A stretch of DNA of 64,000 bases from Nesterenkonia sandarakina (GTDB lineage: Bacteria > Actinomycetota > Actinomycetes > Actinomycetales > Micrococcaceae), in NCBI RefSeq assembly GCF_013410215.1, contig NZ_JACCFQ010000001.1, positions 2,480,001 to 2,544,000 of the forward strand. Reading direction: 5' to 3'. The notes below the pieces were generated by a model that saw only the letters and a list, made by a program, of their open reading frames with translations, did no database searches and was not told the origin of the DNA. Below are positions 18,656-28,846 of the stretch, in pieces; the first letter of the stretch is position 1, and each line of letters begins with the position of its first letter. A program made the translations under genes and the position numbers.

Positions 18656-21355
18656 ATGAAGACCGAGGACATCGCCCGGACGTGGTACGACTACTTCGCC
18701 GCCAAGGGGCATGAGCGCGTCCCCTCAGCATCGCTGATCTCCCCGGATCCCTCGGTGCTGTTCACCATCGCCGGGATGGTGCCCTTCATCCCCTACTTCA
18801 TGGGTACCGAGAAGCCGCCCTACTCGCGGGCCGTGTCGGTGCAGAAGTGCATCCGCACCGCAGACATCGAAGAGGTCGGCAAGACCGCGCGCCACGGCAC
18901 CTTCTTCCAGATGTGCGGGAACTTCTCCTTCGGCGACTATTTCAAGGAGACGGCCATCCCGATGGCCTGGGAGCTGCTGACCCACTCCCGCGAGCCAGAC
19001 CCGGAGACCGGGCTGCGCGGCTACGGTCTGGATCCGGAGCGGCTGTGGATCACGGTGTACCAGGACGACGACGAGGCCTACGCCATCTGGCGGGACCAGG
19101 TCGGTGTCCCGGAAGCCAGGATCCAGCGTTTCGGCCCCGAGGACAACTACTGGAACACCGGCCAGCCGGGCCCAGGCGGCCCCTGCTCCGAGATCTACTA
19201 CGACCGCGGGCCCGCCTACGGCATCGAGGGCGGCCCCGCCGCCGATGAGACCCGGTACGTGGAGATCTGGAACCTGGTGTTCATGCAGTACCGGCTCTCC
19301 GCAGTGCACTCGAAGACCGAGTTCGAGGTCGCCGGCCCGCTGCAGAACAAGAACATCGACACCGGCCTCGGCCTGGAACGCCTGGCCATGGTCCTGCAGG
19401 GCGTGGAGAACATGTACGAGACCGACCAGGTCCGTCCGGTGCTCGACCGGGCCGCCGAGCTGGCCGGCCTGGAGTACACCTCCACCGAAGACCCCGCCGA
19501 CCCGCACCACGCCAATGACGTGCGGCTTCGCATGATCGCTGACCATGTGCGCAGCTCACTGATGCTCATCTCCGACGGTGTGCGTCCCTCCAACGAGGGC
19601 GGCGGCTTCGTGCTGCGCCGCCTGATCCGCCGGGTGATCCTGGCGATGCGCCTGATGGGGGTGGAACAGCCGGTCTTCGGCGAACTGGTCAGCGTGTCCA
19701 AGGACGCGATGAAGGGCACCTACCCCGAGGTCGAGTCCGGCTTCGAGAAGATCCACCAGACCGCAGTCAAGGAGGAGCAGGCCTTCCTGCGCACCATCTC
19801 TGCGGGCACCGCGAAGCTGCGCTCGGCTGTGAGCACGGCGCAGACCGCCGGGGCCGCCGTGACCGGCGCCGATGCGTTCGCGCTGCACGACACCTACGGC
19901 TTCCCGATCGACCTGACCCTGGAGATGGCCGCCGAGGCCGGGGTCGGTGTCGATGAGAATCGATTCCGTGAACTGATGACCGAGCAGCGCGAACGCGCCC
20001 GGGCCGATGCCAAGGGCAAGAAGTCTGGACACGCGGACACCCAGCTCTACCAGGAGCTGCGCGCCGACTCCCCGACCCACTTCACCGGCTACACCGAACA
20101 CACCACCGAGTCGCGGATCCGCGGCGTGCTCGTGGACGGGCAGATGCGCACCAGCGCCTCGGCCGGGGAGGACATCGAGCTGGTCCTCGACGCCACCCCC
20201 TTCTACGCCGAGGCCGGTGGCCAGGCCCCGGACACCGGGCGGATCACCGGTGACGGGTTCGAACTCGAGGTCCTCGACGTGCAGTCCCCGATCAAGGGCC
20301 TCTCGGTGCACCGCGCCCGGGTGCTCTCCGGAGAGGTTCCGGTCGGCGCGGAAGCACTGGGCGCCATCGACGTGCGTCGTCGTCTGGATGCGGAGAAGGC
20401 GCACACCGGCACCCACCTGATCCACGCCGCCCTGCATGACGTGCTGGGCCCGGAAGCAGTGCAGGCCGGCTCCTTCAACAAGGAGGGGTACCTGCGTTTC
20501 GACTTCACCTCCGAGGCGGCTATGAGCAGCGCCGCTCGACAGGAGCTCGAAGCCGCCGCCAACCTCGCCATCCGGGACAACTACGAAGTCCAGACCCGGG
20601 TCACCTCGCTGGAGGAGGCGCAGGCGCAGGGCGCGATGATGCTCTTCGGCGAGAAGTACGGCAACGAGGTCCGGATGGTCGAGATCAACGGGGCCTGGTC
20701 CCGCGAGCTCTGCGGCGGCACACATGTGGACGCCACCGCCGAGATCGGCACCCTGGCCCTGATGTCGGAGGCCTCCGTGGGCTCGGGGAACCGCCGTGTC
20801 GAAGCACTGGTCGGGCTCGACGCGTTCCACCACTTCGCCGCCGAGCGCACCCTGGTCAACCAGCTCACCGAGATGCTCAAGGTCCCCGCGGACCAGGTCC
20901 CTGACCGGATCGCCTCGACCCTGGCCAAGCTCAAGGAGGTCGAGCGCGAACTGGAGAAGCTGCGCAGCGCCCAGCTGCGCGCCAAGGCCGGGGAGCTGCT
21001 CTCCCAGGCCGTGGATGCCGGTGGGGTCGACGTGCTGACGCATAACGCCGGAGCCGTGTCCGGGGCTGAAGATCTGCGCGCGCTCGCGCTGGACCTGCGC
21101 GGACGCTTCGGCTCCCGCGCGGCCGCCGTCGCGGTGGCCGGTGAGTCCAAGGGCCGACCGGTCATCGTGGTGGCCACCACCGAGGCCGCTCGAGACCAGG
21201 GAGTCTCCGCTGGTGACCTGGTCAAGCGGGCCTGCGCGGTGCTCGGCGGCGGGGGCGGCGGCAAGGCCGACCTCGCCCAGGGCGGCGGTCAGGACGCGTC
21301 CCAGATCCTGCCGGCCCTGGAGGCAGTCACCGCCGCGGTGGGCCAGCGTGTCTGA
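18656..21355 (+). CDS. alaS: Alanyl-tRNA synthetase
   Basis: An 899-residue class II synthetase. The catalytic domain has SVQKCIRTADIEEVGKTARH and GTFFQMCGNFSFGDYFKE. The editing domain has zinc ligands HTGTHLIHAAL (about 585) and RELCGGTHVDATAEIG. The C-Ala domain ends in a glycine-rich GGGGGGKADLAQGGGQ segment. The length is normal for the family. The ATG is preceded by aaaaggac. The last 8 nt overlap the proposed start of ruvX. Confidence 0.97.
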   Translation: MKTEDIARTWYDYFAAKGHERVPSASLISPDPSVLFTIAGMVPFIPYFMGTEKPPYSRAVSVQKCIRTADIEEVGKTARHGTFFQMCGNFSFGDYFKETAIPMAWELLTHSREPDPETGLRGYGLDPERLWITVYQDDDEAYAIWRDQVGVPEARIQRFGPEDNYWNTGQPGPGGPCSEIYYDRGPAYGIEGGPAADETRYVEIWNLVFMQYRLSAVHSKTEFEVAGPLQNKNIDTGLGLERLAMVLQGVENMYETDQVRPVLDRAAELAGLEYTSTEDPADPHHANDVRLRMIADHVRSSLMLISDGVRPSNEGGGFVLRRLIRRVILAMRLMGVEQPVFGELVSVSKDAMKGTYPEVESGFEKIHQTAVKEEQAFLRTISAGTAKLRSAVSTAQTAGAAVTGADAFALHDTYGFPIDLTLEMAAEAGVGVDENRFRELMTEQRERARADAKGKKSGHADTQLYQELRADSPTHFTGYTEHTTESRIRGVLVDGQMRTSASAGEDIELVLDATPFYAEAGGQAPDTGRITGDGFELEVLDVQSPIKGLSVHRARVLSGEVPVGAEALGAIDVRRRLDAEKAHTGTHLIHAALHDVLGPEAVQAGSFNKEGYLRFDFTSEAAMSSAARQELEAAANLAIRDNYEVQTRVTSLEEAQAQGAMMLFGEKYGNEVRMVEINGAWSRELCGGTHVDATAEIGTLALMSEASVGSGNRRVEALVGLDAFHHFAAERTLVNQLTEMLKVPADQVPDRIASTLAKLKEVERELEKLRSAQLRAKAGELLSQAVDAGGVDVLTHNAGAVSGAEDLRALALDLRGRFGSRAAAVAVAGESKGRPVIVVATTEAARDQGVSAGDLVKRACAVLGGGGGGKADLAQGGGQDASQILPALEAVTAAVGQRV

Positions 21356-21866
21356 TCAGCCGCAGAACGCCGCCTCCCCCGGCCCGAGCGCGCGCGCCGG
21401 GGTGCGGCTGGGCATCGATGTCGGTGACGCCCGGGTCGGGCTGGCCGCCTCGGACCCTGACGCCCTGATCGCCACTCCGGTGATGACCCTGCGTCGAGAC
21501 CCCAACCGGGCCTCGGACCTGAGCATGCTGATCACCATCATCCGGGACCGGGGTGCCCGGGCGGTCTACGTCGGGCTGCCGCTCTCGCTCTCCGGCGATG
21601 ACACCCCGTCCACTCAGAAGGCACGTGACTACGCCGCTGCGCTGGCAGAGATGATCGCGACCGCGCAGCTGGAGACCTCGGTCCACCTGGTCGATGAGCG
21701 TCTCTCCACGGTCTCGGCCGCCTCCAAGATGCGCGCATCCGGGGTGGCCTCGAAGGACCAGCGGTCCCGGATCGATCAGGCCGCCGCGGTGGAGATCCTG
21801 ACCCACGCCCTGGATATGCGCCAGTCCTGGGGCCGTGAACCCGGGACGACGGTCTCCGCCGGCTGA
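21348..21866 (+). CDS. ruvX: Holliday junction resolvase-like / pre-16S rRNA nuclease YqgF
   Basis: A 172-residue RNase H-fold nuclease. It shows GIDVGDARVGLAASDP near the N-terminus, YVGLPLSLSGDD, HLVDERLSTVSA and the C-terminal DQAAAVEIL, giving the acidic active site. Family members process the 5' end of 16S rRNA. The GTG at 21348 overlaps alaS by 8 nt in another frame, consistent with coupling. In many relatives ruvX is followed by mltG and aroE; here neither is present and an AbiEi-like gene follows. Confidence 0.93.
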   Translation: MSDQPQNAASPGPSARAGVRLGIDVGDARVGLAASDPDALIATPVMTLRRDPNRASDLSMLITIIRDRGARAVYVGLPLSLSGDDTPSTQKARDYAAALAEMIATAQLETSVHLVDERLSTVSAASKMRASGVASKDQRSRIDQAAAVEILTHALDMRQSWGREPGTTVSAG

Positions 21867-21978
21867 AGGCCCAGGCCGGGCTCTCCACAGCCGGCGCCGC
21901 ATCAGACTCTGCGCGCAGCCCGTCCACAGCGCAGTTGCAGGGCTGGCCTCGCGACAGCTGTTCCGGGAGGCTCAAGGC

Positions 21979-22863
21979 ATGCGAACCCACACCGCGCCGA
22001 GCCTGCCCCCGGGGGTCTACCGCGCCGGGGTTGACTTCTCTGCCGCTGAACTTCAGGTCATGGTCCATGAGGGTGCCCTGCGTCCGCTGCTGGGAGACCT
22101 CTACGCCGCCAGCTCGCTGCCGGACGCCCCGGCGCTGCGAGCCCAAGCCTGCCGGACCCTGCTCGCAGGAGGCCTGCGCGCGCACGCGGTGCTCTGCGGG
22201 GAGTCTGCCGCGTGGGTCCACCTGGGAACACCGGCCGCACCGCCGCGGATCACCGTGATCACGGCGGGGGTCTACCGACGTCGGACTGCCGGACCGGTCC
22301 CCTGGCAGGTCCACCAGGTGCCCCTGACGGAGCAGGAGCAGCGCCAGCTCCAAGGCGTTCCGGTGACCACCCCACTGCGCACCGCGGCCGATCTCTTCCT
22401 GGGGCTGGGCACGGTGGGCAGCCGACGCGCGCTCGATGCACCGCCCGCGCAGCCTCGCACCAGGACAGCGACCGACGCCGGATCGGCGCCGGGCGCTCGA
22501 TCAGGACCAGGCCCGGGGAGAGCACCGGAAGCTGGATCGGCGCCCGGTGATGACCGGGCCCGGCGCTGGACCGCGATCCGGCGGCTCTGTCTCAGTGAGG
22601 CCGAACCTATCCACCCTCAGGCGCTGCTCCGGCAGATCCAGTCACAGCTCGGCGGTCGCGGCGTCGTCCCGCCAGGACACGGCACCACAGACCCGGGGCT
22701 CCGGGACGATCCCAGCCTCGGGCACGCCCCGGACGGGCGCACCCCGGACGAGCGAACCCCGGACGGGCGCACCCCGGACGGGCGCACCCCGCATGGTCGC
22801 ACCCCGAACGGACGCGTCGAGCGGATCGCAGCCCTGCTGGCCTGCCACATCCCTTCCGGATGA
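21979..22863 (+). CDS. AbiEi antitoxin-like / conserved actinobacterial hypothetical protein
   Basis: A 294-residue protein. The first 150 residues (GVYRAGVDFSAAELQVMVHE, a LLGDLYAAS segment, and GESAAWVHLG) resemble the N-terminal part of the actinobacterial type IV toxin-antitoxin AbiEi-like or DUF559-associated proteins. No partner toxin is adjacent, so a toxin-antitoxin role is unsupported. The second half is low-complexity: Pro/Gly/Ala-rich, then six 5-residue repeats (TPDGR type). The ATG at 21979 is preceded by gggagg at nine bases; the frame is open further upstream but overlaps ruvX. It is convergent with relA, with 5 nt between the stops. Confidence 0.55.
   Translation: MRTHTAPSLPPGVYRAGVDFSAAELQVMVHEGALRPLLGDLYAASSLPDAPALRAQACRTLLAGGLRAHAVLCGESAAWVHLGTPAAPPRITVITAGVYRRRTAGPVPWQVHQVPLTEQEQRQLQGVPVTTPLRTAADLFLGLGTVGSRRALDAPPAQPRTRTATDAGSAPGARSGPGPGRAPEAGSAPGDDRARRWTAIRRLCLSEAEPIHPQALLRQIQSQLGGRGVVPPGHGTTDPGLRDDPSLGHAPDGRTPDERTPDGRTPDGRTPHGRTPNGRVERIAALLACHIPSG
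22726..22815 (+). repeat. Six 15-nt tandem repeats inside the AbiEi-like gene
   Basis: Units of accccggacgggcgc run head to tail. Units 1, 3 and 4 are almost identical and units 2, 5 and 6 have diverged. In frame they encode (T/A)PDGR repeats near the C-terminus. Confidence 0.9.
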
Positions 22864-22868
22864 GGTGC

Positions 22869-25229
22869 TCAGTGTTCGCGGCGCTTGCCCACTGTGCGGT
22901 AGACGTCGTAGACCCCGTCGATCCGGCGCACCGAGTTCAGCACGTGGTTCAGGTAGCGCGGGTCCCCCATCTCGAAGGAGAAGCGAGAGATCGCCACCCG
23001 GTCCCGTGAGGTCTGCACACTGGCTGAAAGGATGTTGACCTGGGACTCTGCCAGGATCCGGGTCACGTCGGAGAGCAGCGACTTCCTGTCCAGGGCCTCC
23101 ACCTGGATCTCGACCAGGAACACCGAGGACTTTGTCGGGGCCCACTCGACCTCGACCAGGCGCCCGGGCTGCTCGCGCAGCTGCTGGACATTGCGGCAGT
23201 CCGCGCGGTGCACCGAGACGCCCTGACCGCGGGTCACGAATCCCTCGATCTCATCCGGTGGCACCGGTGTGCAGCAGCGGGCCAGCTTGACCAGAACGTT
23301 GCCCGCACCCCGGACGATGACACCGGCGTCGGAATACTGGTTCGCGGGGGTCCCAGGAGAGGTGATCGGAGTGGTGTCGTGCTCCTCAGACTCTTCCTCC
23401 TCGGGCTCGAAGAGTGCGGTGAGGTGTTCGATGACGTTCTGGGTGGAGACATGCTCCTCCCCCACCCCGGCGTAGAGCCCGGCGACCTCGGTGTAGTGCA
23501 GCTGCTTGGCGACGGTGTCCAGCACCTCGGGGTTCATCACCTTCTGCAGCGGCAGCTGAGACTTCCGGATCGCCTTGGTCAGGCTCTCCTTGCCGCGCTC
23601 GATGGACTCCTCACGGCGCTCCTTGGAGAACCAGTGACGGATCTTGTTCCGGGCTCGCGGGCTCTTCACGAACTGCAGCCAGTCGTTGCTGGGACCAGCG
23701 GTCTCGGACTTGGAGGTGAAGATCTCCACCCAGTCCCCGTGCTGCAGCTCGGAGTTCAGCGGCACCAGCTTCCCGTTCACCCGGGCACCGATGGTCTTGT
23801 GCCCGACGTCGGTATGGATCGCGTAGGCGAAGTCCACCGGGGTGGAACCGGCCGGAAGCGCCATGACCTCACCCTTGGGGGTGTAGACGAAGACTTCCTT
23901 GGCGTTGATCTCGAAACGCAGCGAGTCCAGGAACTCATCCGGGTCCTTGGTCTCCGACTGCCAGTCCACCAGGGACCGCAGCCAGCCGATGTCCTCGGTG
24001 GCCTGGGACTGCTGGGTCGCGGTGCCCGCGAGAGACCCGCCGGTCGGCTGGTCCACCGCCGAGGCTGGGGCGGTGGCCGAGAAGTCCTGCTTGTACTTCC
24101 AGTGCGCGGCGACGCCGTACTCTGCGCGGCGATGCATCTCATGGGTGCGGATCTGGATCTCCACCGGCTTGCCGGCCGGGCCGAGCACCGTGGTGTGCAG
24201 CGACTGGTACATGTTGTACTTCGGCATCGCGATGTAGTCCTTGAACCGCCCGGGCAGCGGGTTCCAACGTGCATGCAGGGCACCGAGGACCGCGTAGCAG
24301 TCCCGGATCGTGTCCACGAGCACCCGGACGCCCATCAGGTCGTGGATGTCGTCGAATTCCTTGCCCCGCACGATCATCTTCTGATAGATCGAGTAGTAGT
24401 GCTTGGGGCGACCCGTGATGGTGGCGGAGATGGCGGCGTCGTTGAGGTCATCGGCGATGGTCTCGCGCACCTCGGCGAGGAACTTCTCGCGCTGCGGCGT
24501 GCGGTCCCCCACAAGCCGGACGATCTCTTCATACACCTTGGGGTACAAGGCTGCGAAGGAGAGGTCTTCGAGCTCCCATTTGATGGTGTTCATCCCGAGC
24601 CGATGGGCCAGCGGGGAGAAAATCTCCAGGGTCTCCTTCGCCTTCCGGGCACTGGACTCCGCGGCCACATACCGCCAGGTGCGCGCGTTGTGCAGCCGGT
24701 CCGCGAGCTTGATCATCAGCACGCGGATGTCCTTGGCCATGGCCAGGACCATCTTGCGCACGGTCTCGGCCTGAGCGGCATCGCCGAACTTGAGCTTGTC
24801 CAGCTTGGTGACGCCATCGACGAGCAGCGCGATCTCGGTGCCAAACTCCTCGGTCAGCTGCTCCAGGGAGTAGGCGGTGTCCTCCACGGTGTCGTGCAGC
24901 AGCGCGGCGGCCAGCGTGGAGCCGGTGAGGCCGAGCTCGGCGAGGATGGTGGCCACGGCCACCGGGTGGGTGATGTAGGGGTCACCGCTCTTGCGCTTCT
25001 GGTCCCGGTGGTGATGATTTGCGACCTCGAAGGCGCGCTGGACCAGGGGGAAGTCCTGCTGGGAGTCATTGGCCCGCATGGCGCGCAACAGCGGCTCGAG
25101 CAGCGGTGAAGACGATGCCTCGTCACTGACCACGCCGACGGCGCGAGCTCGTCGGACCACGGGCGGTGAGGCTGCACTCGCTGCGGCGAGCTGCGTGATG
25201 CCCTTTGCTGCCGGGCGTTCCTCGTTCAC
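22869..25229 (-). CDS. relA: Bifunctional (p)ppGpp synthetase/hydrolase (RSH)
   Basis: A 786-residue long RSH enzyme controlling the stringent response. The HD hydrolase domain is intact ([13 protein letters not shown], then LLHDTVEDT, and [12 protein letters not shown]). The synthetase domain has [30 protein letters not shown] and the [16 protein letters not shown] segment. TGS ([19 protein letters not shown]), a zinc-finger-like region and a C-terminal ACT domain ([20 protein letters not shown]) follow. The GTG start at 25229 gives a typical actinobacterial variable N-terminus. It is the last gene of the leftward yebC-to-relA run, 89 nt after secF. Confidence 0.96.
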   Translation of the reverse strand: MNEERPAAKGITQLAAASAASPPVVRRARAVGVVSDEASSSPLLEPLLRAMRANDSQQDFPLVQRAFEVANHHHRDQKRKSGDPYITHPVAVATILAELGLTGSTLAAALLHDTVEDTAYSLEQLTEEFGTEIALLVDGVTKLDKLKFGDAAQAETVRKMVLAMAKDIRVLMIKLADRLHNARTWRYVAAESSARKAKETLEIFSPLAHRLGMNTIKWELEDLSFAALYPKVYEEIVRLVGDRTPQREKFLAEVRETIADDLNDAAISATITGRPKHYYSIYQKMIVRGKEFDDIHDLMGVRVLVDTIRDCYAVLGALHARWNPLPGRFKDYIAMPKYNMYQSLHTTVLGPAGKPVEIQIRTHEMHRRAEYGVAAHWKYKQDFSATAPASAVDQPTGGSLAGTATQQSQATEDIGWLRSLVDWQSETKDPDEFLDSLRFEINAKEVFVYTPKGEVMALPAGSTPVDFAYAIHTDVGHKTIGARVNGKLVPLNSELQHGDWVEIFTSKSETAGPSNDWLQFVKSPRARNKIRHWFSKERREESIERGKESLTKAIRKSQLPLQKVMNPEVLDTVAKQLHYTEVAGLYAGVGEEHVSTQNVIEHLTALFEPEEEESEEHDTTPITSPGTPANQYSDAGVIVRGAGNVLVKLARCCTPVPPDEIEGFVTRGQGVSVHRADCRNVQQLREQPGRLVEVEWAPTKSSVFLVEIQVEALDRKSLLSDVTRILAESQVNILSASVQTSRDRVAISRFSFEMGDPRYLNHVLNSVRRIDGVYDVYRTVGKRREH

Positions 25230-25318
25230 CAGTGCGGACCTGCTTTCCCTAGGGCTGCGCCGGGATGCTGAAGACGGCGTGTCGGCAATTGTAGCCCCAA
25301 TTCAGCGACGGCTGAGAC

Positions 25319-26446
25319 TCAGTGCTCGTGCCGAGCCTGAATGATGACCTGGTAGTCGTCCTCGTCCTCCGGCTCCTCCTCGGGCTCCGGCTCCGGAAGC
25401 GGCGGGAACGCCACGGGACGCCCGGACTCATCCAGCGCGGTGCCGGAGTAGGTGACCGCGTATACCCCTCGGGTCTCGCGCAGCCTGAGCACCTCTTCGG
25501 TGTGGGCCTTGATGTCCTTGTCGTTGCGCCGCATCCGGGCGTAGAGCGGAGCCTGGACGAAGATCGTGGCGAGGGTGCCCACGATGATGCCGACGAAGAG
25601 CGAGAGCGAGATGTCACGCAGGGTCCCGGCGCCGAGCAGCAGCGAGCCGATGAAAAGGATCGATCCCACCGGCAGGATGCCGACCACGGAGGTGTTCAGG
25701 GAACGCACCAGGGTCTGGTTCACCGCCAGGTTCACCCGTTCGGTGAACGTCTGGTCCTTCTGCGCGTGCAGCGGCTCCAGGTTCTCTCGGATCTTGTCGA
25801 AGACCACCATGGTGTCGTAGAGAGCGTAGGAGAGGATCGTCAGGAAGCCGATGATCGCGCTGGGGGTGACCTCGAATCCGGTGAGCGCGTAGATGCCCAC
25901 CGTGGTGATCACCACGAACCCCAGTCCCAGCATCGCCGCGAGCGACATGGTCCAGGTGCGGAAGTAGAACGCCATGTACAGCGCCACGAGCACCACGAAG
26001 ATCACCAGGCCCAGCGTCATCTGCTGCGAGATCTGCTCGCCCCAGACCGGGCCGATGAAGGTGGAGCTGACCTGCTCCGCGGAGACCCCGTAGCCCTGCT
26101 GCAGCGCGTCAGCGACCTCCAGGGTCTCGGTGTCGCTGAGCTCAGCGGTCTGCACCCGCACCGTGTTCGGCGCGACGTTGGTCACAACCGCCTCCTGGCC
26201 GGAGATCTCGGAGACGGCGTCCTCACCGATGGCGATGTCGGTGTCCTGGGTCTGTGAGACCGTGAACTCCGATCCGCCGGTGAACTCGATTCCCAGGTTG
26301 AAGCCGCCCCGGAAGAACGGCACCGCGATGGAGGCGAGCACCAGGATCCCGGCGAGCAGGAACCAGAGGTTCGAGCGCTGGATGAACGGGTAGGACCGTT
26401 CACCGGTGTAGAGCTGGTTGCCGGTCTTGGCGAATCCTGCAGCCAT
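25319..26446 (-). CDS. secF: Protein translocase subunit SecF
   Basis: A 375-residue RND-type membrane protein that, with SecD, uses the proton-motive force to assist Sec export. It has an N-terminal TM helix, the periplasmic-side domain beginning FNLGIEFTGGSEF, and five C-terminal TM helices including GFLTILSYALYDTMVVFDKI and LNTSVVGILPVGSILFIGS. The cytoplasmic tail is acidic and Pro/Glu-rich. The ATG shares one base with the secD stop (TGATG), so translation is probably coupled. Confidence 0.96.
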   Translation of the reverse strand: MAAGFAKTGNQLYTGERSYPFIQRSNLWFLLAGILVLASIAVPFFRGGFNLGIEFTGGSEFTVSQTQDTDIAIGEDAVSEISGQEAVVTNVAPNTVRVQTAELSDTETLEVADALQQGYGVSAEQVSSTFIGPVWGEQISQQMTLGLVIFVVLVALYMAFYFRTWTMSLAAMLGLGFVVITTVGIYALTGFEVTPSAIIGFLTILSYALYDTMVVFDKIRENLEPLHAQKDQTFTERVNLAVNQTLVRSLNTSVVGILPVGSILFIGSLLLGAGTLRDISLSLFVGIIVGTLATIFVQAPLYARMRRNDKDIKAHTEEVLRLRETRGVYAVTYSGTALDESGRPVAFPPLPEPEPEEEPEDEDDYQVIIQARHEH

Positions 26447-28422
26447 CAGCGGTCCTCCTCGGTCTCTCGCGATGTCACGCGCTCATCCGATACCTCGGTG
26501 TCGACCGCTGAGCCGTCACCGGTTGATTCGGCGCTTCGCTGCCGCGCGGCGGCGGCGCGGGCGCGGCGTCGTTCGGCGATGGTCATCTGGCTCCATTCCA
26601 GCTCCGAGATCTCAGGAAGTTCCTCGACCCGGGCCTCCCGAGCGTCATCGGGGGTGCCGGCCGAGCGAGGCAGCGGACTGCTCGGGGGCCCCTCCCCGCC
26701 TGGGTCGGCGGTGGAGTCGCGGGGGGTCATCGGACCCGCCGGACCTGTCGCGACCACGCTGCTGCGCGCGAAGCGTCCGCGTCCGCGGTAGAGCACGTCC
26801 ACGCCCAGCTCCTTCTCAGAGAGCCCCGAGAACGGTTTGCCTGCGGCGAAGAACTTCCTTCGGGCGATCAGCTGCATCAGCGGGTGGGTGAAGAGGAAGA
26901 CCAGGATGATGTCGATGATCGCGGTCAGTCCCAGGGTGAACGCGAAGCCGCGAACGTTGCCCACGGCGACCAGGTAGAGCACCACGGAGGCGATGATGTT
27001 CACGGCCTTCGAGGCGAGGATGGTGCGTCGGGCGCGGGCCCAGCCCGCTTCCACCGCACCCGGAAGCGACCGGCCTTCGCGCAGCTCGTCCTTGACGCGC
27101 TCGAAGTACACGATGAAGGAGTCAGCGGTCAGACCGATCGAGACGATCAGGCCTGCGATGCCGGCGAGCGAGAGCCTGTAGCCGTCGCTCCAGCCCAGCA
27201 GCGCGATCGCCCACCAGGTCATCACGCCGGCAACCACCAGGGAGGCGATGGTCACCAGACCCAGCGCCCGGTATTGGAACAATGCATAGCCCGCGACCAG
27301 CACCAGCCCGATGATGCCGGCGAGCAGACCCAGCCGGAGCTGCTCCTCGCCGAGGGTGGCAGAGATCTGCTGTTCGGACTCGATCTCGAAGCTGATCGGC
27401 AGCGAGCCGTAGCGCAGCTGCTCGGAGAGCCCGCGCGCCTCGTCCTCGGTGAAGTCACCGGTGATCTGCGGGCGTCCGTCCACGATCGCCGCCTGGGTGG
27501 TCGGGGCCGAGATGACCTGGCCGTCGAGCATGATGGCGAACTGGTTCCGCGGAGCTTCCAGGTTGACCAGGCGGGTGGTGGTGTCGCGGAAGGACTCGGT
27601 GCCCTCGGCGTCGAAGTTGATGGTCACCGCCCAGCGCCCGGTGGACTGTCCGCTCTGAGACTGCTCCATGCCGAAGCTGGAATCGGCGATGTTGGTCCCG
27701 GGGACCTCCACCGGTCCCAGCAGGTACTTCGTGCCGGTGGTGGGATCACATGCGCTCAGCGGCTCGTCGTCGGCCGCTGCGGCGCGCTCTTCGAGGCTGA
27801 TCTCGGTGCTGCAGCTGAAGTTCGCGAACTCGGCGGCGACCTCTGGGGTGATCCAGTTCGGGTCGGAGCCGTTCTCCGGCTCCGCTGTGGGCTCCTCGAA
27901 GTCCTCCGGCTGCGCGGCGGGCTCCTCGTCCTCCTCCTGGGCTGCCGAGAGCTCCTCTTCGAGCGCCTCGGCTTCCTCCTCGGTGAGGTCCTCGTTCTCA
28001 AGCAGCGACTGCTGCAGGAAGTCCAGATCCTGATCGACCTGGATCACCGGCCGGAACTCCATGTTCGCGGAGGCCTGGATCAGCTCCCGGGTCTCCTCGT
28101 CGGGCACGCCGGGCATGCCCACAACCACGTTCTCAGCACCCTGGGTGGCGATCTCGGATTCAGTGACGCCGGAGCCGTCCACGCGCTGCCGGATGATCTC
28201 CACGGCCTGTTCGAGCTGCTCGGCGTCGATCTCTTCACCGCCCTCCACCTGGGGCGAGAGGACCATCTGGGTGCCGCCTTCAAGGTCCAGGGCGAGCAGC
28301 GGCGCCCACTGGGCACGGCCGTCCTGGACCGCGTAGGCAAGGAGTCCGCCCATGCCGAGCAACAGCACGAGCAGACCGATCAGGGCGCCGCGGGCACTCG
28401 CGACGGGGGTGCGTGGAGCCAT
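26446..28422 (-). CDS. secD: Protein translocase subunit SecD
   Basis: A 658-residue partner of SecF. It has an N-terminal TM helix, then LDLEGGTQMVLSPQVEGG and VIIRQRVDGSGVTESEI in the large extracytoplasmic domain, and a C-terminal TM block beginning after SFEIESEQQISATLGEEQL with GLIVSIGLTADSFIVYFERV. An acidic insert of about 60 residues (EEDEEPAAQPEDFEEP-type) interrupts the extracytoplasmic domain, as is common in Actinobacteria. A charged cytoplasmic tail of about 100 residues extends past the last TM. Expressed with yajC (10-nt gap) and secF (1-nt overlap). Confidence 0.96.
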   Translation of the reverse strand: MAPRTPVASARGALIGLLVLLLGMGGLLAYAVQDGRAQWAPLLALDLEGGTQMVLSPQVEGGEEIDAEQLEQAVEIIRQRVDGSGVTESEIATQGAENVVVGMPGVPDEETRELIQASANMEFRPVIQVDQDLDFLQQSLLENEDLTEEEAEALEEELSAAQEEDEEPAAQPEDFEEPTAEPENGSDPNWITPEVAAEFANFSCSTEISLEERAAAADDEPLSACDPTTGTKYLLGPVEVPGTNIADSSFGMEQSQSGQSTGRWAVTINFDAEGTESFRDTTTRLVNLEAPRNQFAIMLDGQVISAPTTQAAIVDGRPQITGDFTEDEARGLSEQLRYGSLPISFEIESEQQISATLGEEQLRLGLLAGIIGLVLVAGYALFQYRALGLVTIASLVVAGVMTWWAIALLGWSDGYRLSLAGIAGLIVSIGLTADSFIVYFERVKDELREGRSLPGAVEAGWARARRTILASKAVNIIASVVLYLVAVGNVRGFAFTLGLTAIIDIILVFLFTHPLMQLIARRKFFAAGKPFSGLSEKELGVDVLYRGRGRFARSSVVATGPAGPMTPRDSTADPGGEGPPSSPLPRSAGTPDDAREARVEELPEISELEWSQMTIAERRRARAAAARQRSAESTGDGSAVDTEVSDERVTSRETEEDR

Positions 28423-28432
28423 AGGAGCCGGA

Positions 28433-28771
28433 TCAGTCCTCTGGTGTCGCGGCGGGTTCGACCACCTGCTGGATGGCGCCGATGAGGAAGTCCACCCGGT
28501 CCCCGGAGCTGAACTCCAGAGTCACCCGCTGGGCCTCCTCGTCACGGGTCACCACAGTCCCGACTATCCCGCCGGCGGTGACCACCTGGGCGCCCACCAC
28601 GGCGCCTCCGCGAGCCTTGGTCTGCTCGTCACGCATCTTCTTCCCGCGGCGGAAGGTGAGCACCATGAAGATCACCAGGATGGCGATCATGATCAGCAGG
28701 AACGGGTCCAGCGCGGGTCCGCCCCCTCCTGCGGTGGCGAGGAGCTGAGCGTAATAGGGCGAAGCGTTCAC
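28433..28771 (-). CDS. yajC: Preprotein translocase subunit YajC
   Basis: A 112-residue single-TM accessory subunit of SecDF. The TM helix DPFLLIMIAILVIFMVLTF is followed by RRGKKMRDEQTKA and the conserved GAQVVTAGGIVGTVV. The frame extends to a TTG at 28783, but the GTG at 28771 has a better-spaced gagag SD and is chosen. It is 75 nt downstream of ruvB and directly upstream of secD. Confidence 0.93.
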   Translation of the reverse strand: MNASPYYAQLLATAGGGGPALDPFLLIMIAILVIFMVLTFRRGKKMRDEQTKARGGAVVGAQVVTAGGIVGTVVTRDEEAQRVTLEFSSGDRVDFLIGAIQQVVEPAATPED

Positions 28772-28846
28772 AGATCGGGCCAATCTCTCGTCACGGGGTG
28801 TTCTCGGCCAGCGTGGGGGTCAATTCACCCAGAGCTGGCCGGGCAT

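Noticed and set aside
22726-22815. CRISPR-like array
   Set aside because: Units are 15 nt with no spacers and form an in-frame coding repeat; no cas genes are present.
21979-22863. Type IV toxin-antitoxin system
   Set aside because: Only an antitoxin-like N-terminus is visible; no AbiEii-type nucleotidyltransferase toxin is adjacent.
23208-25109. A 633-codon plus-strand frame opposite relA
   Set aside because: Antisense shadow: low-complexity His/Leu/Val/Gly-rich translation, and relA on the other strand has every expected domain.
26884-28485. A 533-codon plus-strand frame opposite secD
   Set aside because: Same artefact of third-position GC; secD is complete and contiguous.
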